From Spirogloea muscicola (Eukaryota; Streptophyta; Zygnematophyceae; Spirogloeales; Spirogloeaceae): a stretch of DNA of 64,000 nt. Below the pieces are notes generated by a model. That model searched no databases, had not been told where the DNA came from, and worked only from the letters and a program-made list of their open reading frames with translations. Shown here in pieces: positions 56,641 to 64,000 of the stretch. Each line of letters begins with the position of its first letter. The stretch's first letter is position 1. Made by a program: the position numbers and the translations under genes. The stretch lies in contig WELB01000026.1 of the NCBI GenBank assembly GCA_009602725.1, positions 73,134 through 137,133 on the forward strand, read 5' to 3'.

Positions 56641-57110
56641 TGCTATATGCAACATGGAAGCCCACCGGCTCCCCATGGTAGCGGCGGGAGAGGGCGTGGC
56701 GCACGAGCTGGTTGAGCAGCTCGAGCCACCGAGCACCCACCCTCCGAGAAGACAGCCCGAAAAGTAATTGACAAGGTTCGAATGGGCCAAATTACGAAGG
56801 GGCCAGAAGCGCAATTGCAAAACTGGGGTAGGCTGATTCACTCAATGGCAACGAGTGAAGAGCCTCAAATCCGACAGACTAGCTAGCGGAGAACACTCCC
56901 CCTGACGAAAGCCAGAGGCAGCAGCGAGAGCACGGCCAGCATGCAGGTGCAAAGCGTGGGCCATGGACTGCTCAAGGGATATAGATTCGCATGCAGTGTA
57001 CCTGAGCCAACGAGCCAGCGGCAGAAGGAAAGAAGAGAGAGAGAAGGCGCGCGGTGCGAATTGGAAGGGAGGCCATTCAAGCCAATACATTGTTCAGGCA
57101 CGAATTTTTG
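56641..57110 (-). mobile_element. Two LINE fragments
   Basis: 56740-56640 reads WLELLNQLVRHALSRRYHGE and PVGFHVA, the part just upstream of the terminal motif. 57060-56842 reads SISLEQSMAHALHLHAGR, ALAAASGFRQGE and ASLSDLRLFTRCH with a stop. AAGGCGCGCGGTGCG near 57046 also occurs at 46742. Confidence 0.65.
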
Positions 57111-57153
57111 CAAAAAATGAGGCCGCATGAAGCGAAGCCCTGTGCTGAGGTGG

Positions 57154-57420
57154 CTAAGGTAACAGTGTGACGTTAGTACCCACCTGAGCACATGCAAAGC
57201 CGACAAGCTGACTCAGGGAGCCCGAGCGCCGACATGGAAGCCGGTGGCCAGACTTGGAGCTCGCGCAGCTCGCTGATGAATAGCCAGAGCTTGCGAGCGC
57301 TGCAAGAAGCGAAAGCCGCATTCTGTAACATGCTACTAATGCCTGCGGAATGCAAGTGTGCCTCAAGAAAGGCCATTCCAGTGAAGGGCGATGGCTGTGA
57401 TTGGCCAGCCCAGTAAAAAG
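57154..57420 (-). mobile_element. Diverged LINE 3' end
   Basis: ACYRMRLSLLAALAS in one frame, and LWLFISELRELQVWPPASM followed by CSGGY and a stop in another, align in order with the 46834 copy. A tail hairpin (GGCTGTGATTGGCCAGCC) lies at 57390-57410, upstream of this coding part, so it belongs to the next unit. Confidence 0.55.
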
Positions 57421-57479
57421 AACTGAGTAGTATTTGAAAGGGCCAGAATTTCATTAAAGCACAGCGACTCGAGTGGCCA

Positions 57480-58146
57480 CTGGGTGCTCAACACCCCCTC
57501 TTGAGAAGCCGCAGGTCAGACAAACTAGTCACCCGGTAGCGGTCCCCTGTCTGTAGCCAGAGGCTGCAGCCAAAAATTGGAGGCCAAGCCTAGCCAATAA
57601 ACAGCCTAGGCAACAGAAGGCAACTAAAGAACAGCAAAGCTTCAAAATACTGGGCGATGACAGTGAAAGGCCAGCCCAAGCAAGGAAGCTCTCCTACAGA
57701 GAGAAAAGCCCTCTCGGAAAGAAAGAGAGAAAGGTCGCAGATGCTGCCCCGGCCAAATAAGCAAGCATGCCAACCATCTGGTGGTGGATGACAACGCCCC
57801 ACTTGCGGTAGACGTCCATGGGGCAGTGGCTGTTGAAGTCCAGCCCAAATATTTTAGAAAGGTCCACAGGAGCCGTAACCACCTAGGAAGCAAGTGACCA
57901 CTACGGATGGCCGCTCAACAACCGACTAGCCAGAAGCCACAGCCGAGAAAGCCAGCAGCCACAAGCTATCTCCCCGCTCATAGGTGGAAGTGGCAGGCAG
58001 GGGCCGCGGCCAGCACGCAGAAGCAAAACGTAAGCCAGGGAATGCCGTGGAGATGTGGCAGTCGCACGCGGAACAGGAAGGCCTGACAGCCATGGCGTTG
58101 CAGTCTGGCTGCTCTTCTTGCTACTATAGATCACCGCTCGTAGCAA
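57480..58146 (-). mobile_element. Diverged LINE 3' ends, two or three units
   Basis: Near 57570-57490 the minus strand reads AASGYRQG and then LSDLRLLKRG-like sequence. Tails with CCAGCCC lie at 57675 and 57840. At 58060-57960 the reading LAYVLLLRAGRGP recalls the terminal motif. All are strongly decayed. Confidence 0.5.
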
Positions 58147-59639
58147 ACACGGGTGCAGAAGGCAAAGCTACCGAGCCTTCAACGCCCCGTTGACGTGCAT
58201 GGCAAACACGTACGGTCATTATCCACCATGTGATTGGCATTCTTCAGTTGCTTGGCTGGGGCAGCATCAACGACCTCGTGCCCTGCCTTCGACGTTCGGG
58301 GGGCTAAGTCGGTGTATTTAAAAGCTCCGTGCTAATCAATCAACGGTAACGCTGGAATCCCTGCAAGGCGTGCTGACCGTCACCTTGGCAGGCCTTGTAT
58401 GGGGACTGTCGGCCCGGACCTGGATGGGCATCACTATTCATCTCTCTATGTGCTGTATATCATGTACTGCATTTGATCCCGTGCCTTCAGGAGGATGGCA
58501 AAGAACACAGCTTCTGAGGAAATCATAGGCAGCCGTCAATCCCATTGAACATGTACAGCGGAGTCCCTCTGCCGCCAGCTCCGTAAAAGCCATGCTCCGC
58601 TTTCCACTCTCGCTCTGCGACACACCAGGGGGAGATGGTGGAGCAAGGCCAAGGAGGTGGTGGCTGCCCGGATAGAAGAAGGCCTTGGCCCCTTTGAACC
58701 TTTGTCATTTCTATTCGGGCTGGCTTTTCACAGCCCTTGCCCCCGTTGGGAGAGCCACTTCTTCTCAAAAGAGGTGAGTGCTGTATAAGAAGGTAAGCAT
58801 ATCCATAGGGGGCGAGGACTGTGAAAAGCCAGCCCGGAAAGGAGAAGGTCTGAAGGGGCCGAACAGCGCTGAAAGCAAGTACTGAAGGATGATCGTACAG
58901 TAACCACTAGATAGCAACCGCAAGACAGAAAGAAGAAGTGGCTCTCCCAACGCGGGCAAGGGCTGTGGAAAGCCAGCCCGAAAAGAACAAAGGTTCGAAG
59001 GGGCCAAATGACGTAGGGGTCTAAAGCGCTAAGCAGCTAGGAAGGGGCCTGAAGATGCTACGAAGGGGCTGGAGAAGACAGAAAGTCGCGAATAGGAAAG
59101 AAGTTGGATCTTCCAAGGGCCCCTTTTCTGGCCCCTACGAAATTGTTCATTCCTTCTTCCTGGGCTGGTCAAATGCAGCCATCGGCCTCTACTGGAAGAC
59201 TCATATCCAAATGGGGCGGAGGCTGTAAATGAAAGGAAATTTTTTTTCTGGCCCCTTCTGGCCAGAAAACCCCACGCTCCGCTAAGGGGAATAACGTGTA
59301 TTGAAACAAACGAAGGCTGAGGGGGGCGCCCCTCCGTCATTGTGGCTTAGGCCCCTCCGTCATTTGGCCCCTTCGAACCTTCGTCAATTCTTTTCGGGCT
59401 GGCTTCTCACAGCCCTTGCCCCCATTGGGAGAGCCACTTCTTCTTCTTCTTTCTTCTGGCCAGAAAAGCGTTCAAGCAACCAGCTGTGAATGAGTGAAGT
59501 GGCTCTCTCAATGGGGGCAAGGGCCGTGAGAAGCCAGCCCAAAAAGAAATGACAAGGTTCGAAGGGGCCAGACTACGAAGGGGCCAGAAGCACTACTCAA
59601 AACTGGGGTAGGATGAAGGAGGAGCGAACTCTCAGTAAC
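58147..59639. other. Repeat-rich spacer with five or more LINE tails
   Basis: Tails are seen in plus orientation at 58690-58765 and 59365-59440 and in minus orientation at 58800-58860, 58940-59000, 59045-59240 and 59505-59570. Between 58190 and 58680 I see no known feature. No host gene was recognised. Confidence 0.6.
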
Positions 59640-59930
59640 CTCTCGTCAGTAGATGCAAATCTGAATAGCTATCAGGCGGAAAGACGTCGCCCTGACGGAA
59701 GCCGGAGGCCGCCGCCAGAGCGCGGCCTGCGCGCAAGTGGACCGCAAAAGCTAGGGACCGCTGCAAAGAGACGGCCAGGCGCATCCGGAAAACTTGGGCG
59801 AGGGACCCGGCGACATGGAAGCCAGGCTGCTCGCCCTGCTACCCGTGGCGGCGGGCCGCTGCCCGCCGCGCAAGGCGGTGAAGTAGGTCAAGCTATTTGG
59901 CGCCATAAGGCGCCGTGTACGTCGACGGCG
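59640..59930 (-). mobile_element. LINE 3' end, well preserved
   Basis: The minus strand reads GDEFVPLAVDVHG (59953-59915, shared with the 46.8-kb copy as GDHFFPCAMNIYG), then FHVAGSLAQVFRMRLAVSLQ, RSLAFAVHLRAGR, ALAAASGFRQGD and SDLHLLTRGY with TGA at about 59640. Its 5' end meets the head of the next element, which lies on the opposite strand. Confidence 0.7.
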
Positions 59931-62842
59931 AGTGGGACAAACTCGTCGCCTACCGGGCGATCCGAGTACTTGCGATCCTTTGCGTCGGCCGCTTGGCGGA
60001 CGGCGTAGCCCGCCTCCTCCGCCGAGCGTGTAGCACTCCTGGAATCCAAGGAGTCCGTTGTGACGACGTCGGCAATGAGCCGAGGCCCCTCCTAAACCCC
60101 GGGCCGCCGCCGGCGCCTTCGCCGGCGGCGCCCGCCATGGGGTCCGCGGCGGCGTGCAAGCCCCCTCCCTACTCAGCCCCCGCGCCGGCTCCCGTGGCCA
60201 CCGTCACTCCCGCCGCTGCCGCGCCGCCTGCCGTCGCCCCACCCGCGCGTTCTCGGCGCCGCCTTCGGAGCCGGAGCCCCGAACTTCCCCCGGCCAAGTT
60301 CGCTTGGGCGCAGCGGTTCCTCGCCTTCTCCGCTTTCCATGCCGCCACCACGCCCCCTCCGCCGCCGCCCCCTCCGCCTTTCCCCCTCCCCGCACCATCG
60401 CCCCCACCTGCGCCCCCCCCATCTCTCCCGCTGCCGTCTTCCCCGCCTGTGGCATCCGCGCGCGTGCTGTGCCCAACTTGTCCGCGGGATTTTGCTACTC
60501 CCCGCGGTATCTCCTCGCACCGGAGACACTGCAAGGGGTATCCCAGCCCCGCTGGCTCGACGCCCGATGCGGCCGCCGCAGCCTGCACCCCCAATGCCAC
60601 TGTCTTGGCAGCCGCACTTCAGGAACAGATCCCGGAGGAGCATATCTCGCCTCCCGCCCCAGGGCCGCCGTCACCACCGCCGTCGCCGCCGCCGCCGCCA
60701 TCTCCGCCGCCGCCGTCGCCGCCGCCGCCGCCACAGAGTCCACCTTCGCCGTGCCAGCCAGCCGATGCGGTCGTCGCGGCTGGCGGCCCCTTCGCCATGA
60801 TCCTGGCAGCCTCACCTCAGGAGCAGACCATGGAGGAGCATGTATCGCCTCCCGCCCGTGAGAAGCAACGGGCACCTGCTTTATCGACTCAGCCCTCGAG
60901 ATGTGAAGGGCCCCCAGAGGTGAACCCGGTCTCTCCGCAGGGTGCCTTGTCCCCTGGGCGTGATGCTGCCCCTGATATCCCCGTGAGTGAGCCTTCCGTG
61001 GCAGCAGGGCCGCCGTCCCCACCGCCGTCGCTGCCGCATCTGCCGCTGTCTCCACCGTCGCCGACGTCGCCACCACCGCCACCCCAGCATCCTCCTCCGC
61101 TGAGCCAGCCACCTGCCTCGTCCTCGCCGCCGCTTCCCGGGTCTGCGCTTCTGCCTTCCCAGCCACCCACCATCCCGCCTCTCGAGCCGCCCTGCCCCCC
61201 ACCGTTGCCGCCCCCGACGCCGCCCTCGCCACCGCCGCCTCCGCCTCCACCGCACGCACCAACTCCACCACCCTCGCCCCCACCTCGCTCGCTCGACCCC
61301 CTGCTGTGCCAGCACTGCCAGACGACCTTCACCACGCGGTCAGGCCGGGCCAACCACGAGCGCGCCTGCGCGCTCAACAACAACCGTGCGGCACAGGCGC
61401 GGAGCGCAGCGGCTGCGGGCGGCCGCCGGGGCAGACCAGGCAGGCCTGTCCCTCCCGCGCCAACCCCTCCCACGCCTCAACACTGGCAGTGGCTGGCCGG
61501 CCTCGACCTCGCTGCCATCCACCGCCAGGCGGCCCTCCCGCTCCTCCGCCATGTGCCCCGCGGGGTGCGCCCGCACATTCGCCGCGCGCTCCGCCCGGCG
61601 ATGCAGCGGATTGCCAGGGACCACGGGGACGAGGCGGCTTGGAAGCAATTTCTCCTCTTCCCCCGGCTACTGCTCGGTCGGGCCCCCCACGACAGCCGCT
61701 GGCAGGGCCAGCAGCCCCTTCTGGAGCGCGTCCGATTGTTCGAGAGCGGCCACTGGGAGGAGCTTCTCGCACGCCATGACGCAGCGGTGGCGGCCTCGGC
61801 GGCGAACCGAGGTGATGCGCGGGCCGCACCAGACAGGGCCGCCAATGCTCGCCGGGCTCTGCGTTTCGGTCGCGCGGGCGAGTTGTCAAGGGCGGTCCAG
61901 GCCCTGGACGATGCGGTGCTGGCGCCCACCAATGCTGCCACAAGAGCGGCCCTGGAGTCCCTGCACCCTGCGGCTCGCCACCCCCTGCCCCCGTGGCTGG
62001 CCACCTTCGCACCGCCGGAGGAGGTGGTCCTCGAAGCCGACGCCCTGCGGAGGGCCCTGCAGAGCAGCCGCCGCGTGGCCGCGGGCGGTCCTTCCCACAT
62101 GCTCACCGAGCATCTCCGGGAGATCTTCCTGGAGGGCGACCCGGCCAACTTCCAGGCGCTCCACCAGGTGTGCCAGCTTCTCGCTCGCGACCAGGTCCCG
62201 GCCAGCGTTCGCGGCGTCCTGTGCACCAGTACATTGCTGGCGCTCAGCAAGGCCGGTGGGGGAGTCAGGCCCATCGCCATCGGTGAGGTGCTCTACCGCC
62301 TGGTGGGGCGCGCGCTTTGGCGACAGCACGCAGGGCAGGCCCAGGCACACCTGGCGCCCCAACAGTTTGGTGCGGGGCTGCGGAGCGGCGGTGAGACGGT
62401 CGTGCACGGCGTACGGGCCGCCCTGGACCTGCATCCCGAGTGGGTTGCCATGGCGGTCGACGTCCGCAACGCCTTCAACAGCGTTGATCGTGGTGTCATC
62501 GCGGAGGAGCTGAGAGAGGCCTTCCCCAGCCTTCTACCCTTCTTCAGGCTGGGGTACGGTCAGCCATGCGAGCTGCAGTGGCGGGCGGGGGGTGATGCGC
62601 TGGAGACCCTCCACTCCACCAGGGGCGCGCGCCAAGGGGATCCACTGTCGGGGTTCTACTATGCGTTGGCCCATCACCGTGCGCTCCAGGCAACGGTCGC
62701 GGTTCACCCCGGCGTCCTCGTGCCGACATACGCTGATGACACCACGCTGGTGGGGAAGCCAGAGGAGGTCACAGCTGCCTTTGACACCCTCCAAGTGCAG
62801 CTGAACGCGATCGGCCTGGATATTCGGGCGGACAAAGTGTAG
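59915..62842 (+). CDS. LINE ORF: two CCHC fingers, Pro-rich region, reverse transcriptase
   Basis: An open frame of 975 codons from a GTG; the first in-frame ATG is at 60137 (codon 75), and the true start is uncertain because the first part overlaps an inverted LINE fragment. Zinc finger 1 (C186, CPTCPRDFATPRGISSHRRH) and finger 2 (C465, CQHCQTTFTTRSGRANHERA) both have the spacing C-x2-C-x12-H-x3-C. Around and between them lie long PPPSPPP runs. The RT shows RPIAIGEVLYRL (about 786), DVRNAFNSVD (D849), ARQGDPLSG (905) and YADD (939-942), all catalytic residues present. The RT type with N-terminal fingers fits R2/NeSL-like LINEs that cut DNA with a restriction-like endonuclease. The frame ends at TAG 62840-62842 through a one-base shift in AAAGTG; the following frame continues directly (KCSAWSPEGLPAH). 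Confidence 0.85.
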   Translation: MYVDGEWDKLVAYRAIRVLAILCVGRLADGVARLLRRACSTPGIQGVRCDDVGNEPRPLLNPGPPPAPSPAAPAMGSAAACKPPPYSAPAPAPVATVTPAAAAPPAVAPPARSRRRLRSRSPELPPAKFAWAQRFLAFSAFHAATTPPPPPPPPPFPLPAPSPPPAPPPSLPLPSSPPVASARVLCPTCPRDFATPRGISSHRRHCKGYPSPAGSTPDAAAAACTPNATVLAAALQEQIPEEHISPPAPGPPSPPPSPPPPPSPPPPSPPPPPQSPPSPCQPADAVVAAGGPFAMILAASPQEQTMEEHVSPPAREKQRAPALSTQPSRCEGPPEVNPVSPQGALSPGRDAAPDIPVSEPSVAAGPPSPPPSLPHLPLSPPSPTSPPPPPQHPPPLSQPPASSSPPLPGSALLPSQPPTIPPLEPPCPPPLPPPTPPSPPPPPPPPHAPTPPPSPPPRSLDPLLCQHCQTTFTTRSGRANHERACALNNNRAAQARSAAAAGGRRGRPGRPVPPAPTPPTPQHWQWLAGLDLAAIHRQAALPLLRHVPRGVRPHIRRALRPAMQRIARDHGDEAAWKQFLLFPRLLLGRAPHDSRWQGQQPLLERVRLFESGHWEELLARHDAAVAASAANRGDARAAPDRAANARRALRFGRAGELSRAVQALDDAVLAPTNAATRAALESLHPAARHPLPPWLATFAPPEEVVLEADALRRALQSSRRVAAGGPSHMLTEHLREIFLEGDPANFQALHQVCQLLARDQVPASVRGVLCTSTLLALSKAGGGVRPIAIGEVLYRLVGRALWRQHAGQAQAHLAPQQFGAGLRSGGETVVHGVRAALDLHPEWVAMAVDVRNAFNSVDRGVIAEELREAFPSLLPFFRLGYGQPCELQWRAGGDALETLHSTRGARQGDPLSGFYYALAHHRALQATVAVHPGVLVPTYADDTTLVGKPEEVTAAFDTLQVQLNAIGLDIRADKV

Positions 62843-63959
62843 CGCCTGGTCCCCTGAGGGCCTGCCAGCCCACCTGCGCCTGCCCGAGGGTTGCCAGACA
62901 CCAGCCGGGGGCCTCACCCTCCTCGGCGTCCCCCTAGGCGCACCTGCCTTCGTGACAGAGCAGCTGCAGGCGCGGCTGCAGGAGCACCTCCGGCCAGCGG
63001 ACCGTCTCCACATGCTCCACGACATGCAGCTGGCGACTGCGATGTTGACACGGTGCATTGCGCAGCGGCCACAATATCTGGCCGGCACCATCCCCCCCTC
63101 GTCGGCGGTGAAGGCAGCGTATGCGGCCTTTGACTCCGGCATCCTGGCGTCCGCGGCCACCCTGGTGCAGCACCCCGCGTTCCTCACCACACCAGCTGCG
63201 CTGCTGCAGGTTAGCCTGCCGATCAGCCGGGGCGGCATGGGATGCCGCTCAGTTGCCCGCGGCTGCGAGGCGGCCTACATGGGTAGCTGGGCTCAGGTGG
63301 CAGCCCCAATGTGCCAGAGGTTCCTCGTGCACGGCCAGCGCCTCCTGGAGCGGGTGGCAGCTGAGGTGGAGATCGGTCAGCTGCCTTTTCAGGTTGCCCT
63401 CCGCTCTGCCCGCGACGGGCTCCTGGCGGTCCACCCCCACATATCGGAACAGGCCGTTCCTTTCATCCACCTCGCCCACACCCCAGACCAGCGTGCCCAG
63501 GCACGCTTCTCGGCGCTGGTTGAACAAGCGGCCTCCGACCAGGTGGTGGAGCTTCTCCCTTCGGCTGACCTATGAGGGCGCGCCCGGCTGCTCTCAGCCT
63601 CCTCCCCTGGGGCGGCGGCGTGGCTATCAGCGCTTCCACTCCACGCGGCGCCCACTATGCCCAATGAGGTCTTCCGGACGGCGGTCCACAGGCTCTTGGG
63701 CCTCCTCCCCCCCTGCCTCGTGGGCGTCACTCAATGCGAGTACGGTGCCCGACACGTTGATCCCGCGGAGCTGGCCGCCCACATGCTCCGTGGCGCCCAC
63801 GGGGGCGAGCGGACCGCTTCCCACGACCTCCTGCGCGACGGTATGCAGGGGGTGTTTTCGGAGGCGGGCTTCAAGGTCGCGGTGGAGAACTCCTCAATCA
63901 TGCCCATCAAGCTGGGCGCGGACGGCCAGCCCCATACGCAGCTGGCGTATGGCAGCTGA
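62843..63959 (+). CDS. LINE ORF continued: RT thumb and Cys/His region
   Basis: After the frame change near 62838 the protein runs on as GGLTLLGVPLGAPAFVTEQL and AVKAAYAAFDSG, with one in-frame TGA at 63573-63575, then ARLLSASSPGAAAWLSALPL, MPNEVFRTAVHRLLGLLPPC and GGERTASHDLLRDGMQGVF. The Cys/His stretch followed by RHD-LRD-like sequence usually precedes the restriction-like endonuclease in such elements. That endonuclease is not reached: the reading ends LAYGS and a stop at 63959, where a duplicated segment begins. Two small disruptions in about 1.1 kb suggest a young but dead copy. Confidence 0.75.
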
Positions 63960-64000
63960 GGTGGAGATCGGTCAGCTGCCTTTTCAGGTTGCCCTCCGCT
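63950..64000 (+). repeat. Exact 51-bp copy of 63355-63405
   Basis: From TGGCAGCTGAGGTGGAGATC to CCCTCCGCT the window end repeats 63355-63405 without a mismatch. The second copy stops the ORF. It may continue beyond the window. Confidence 0.9.

Noticed and set aside
59915-59960. AVYVDGEWDKLVA and AVYVHGAWEEVVA (47.1 kb) as a conserved plus-strand protein
   Set aside because: Both are the opposite strand of the LINE end GDEFVPLAVDVHG / GDHFFPCAMNIYG, which fits the rest of that fragment and the position of its stop codon better.
60169-61473. Gly/Arg-rich minus-strand ORFs opposite the LINE
   Set aside because: They mirror the proline codons of the LINE ORF and show no domain of their own.

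Overview
The window looks like nuclear DNA of a green alga: intron-rich genes with plant-type homologues, GC-rich intergenic DNA, Ty3/gypsy chromoviruses and a short mitochondrial insert. I could not fix the species; a large, repeat-laden prasinophyte genome would fit, but that is a guess. The sequence is draft quality. It opens with 123 T followed by the end of an Illumina adapter, and two single N gaps sit inside G or C homopolymers (4711 and 20671).

Positions 131-11000 are mostly host genes: a 5'-cut BSD-domain gene (+), a tail-to-tail CbbY-like HAD phosphatase gene (-) whose exon phases all agree, a conserved plant-type protein of unknown function in at least eight exons (+), and a small coding remnant (-). 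Positions 11400-46700 are a graveyard of broken LTR retroelements. I separate three LTR types, named here A, B and C, and two internal types. One type is chromovirus fragments with gag, protease, RT, RNase H, integrase and chromodomain parts. The other is a single different gypsy-like element at 20691-27141 that carries a PHD finger and a cytosine-5 DNA methyltransferase-like domain. Nested solo LTRs with target-site duplications give a relative order of insertion.

Positions 46800-59900 hold many 5'-truncated ends of a non-LTR (LINE-type) element. They share a conserved C-terminal coding motif and a 3' UTR hairpin, and lie in both orientations. Among them are an organelle-derived atpA fragment, an epoxide-hydrolase-like host gene (-) with a Gly at the nucleophile position, and a U2 snRNA gene or near-intact copy (-) with an AU-rich insert between the Sm site and stem-loop III. 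Positions 59915-64000 hold a long LINE ORF with two CCHC zinc fingers flanking proline-rich stretches, then a reverse transcriptase. The window ends in an exact 51-bp repeat of an internal part of that ORF.

The strongest candidates for new biology are the methyltransferase/PHD retroelement, the U2 insert, the LINE 3' hairpin family and the substituted hydrolase active site.
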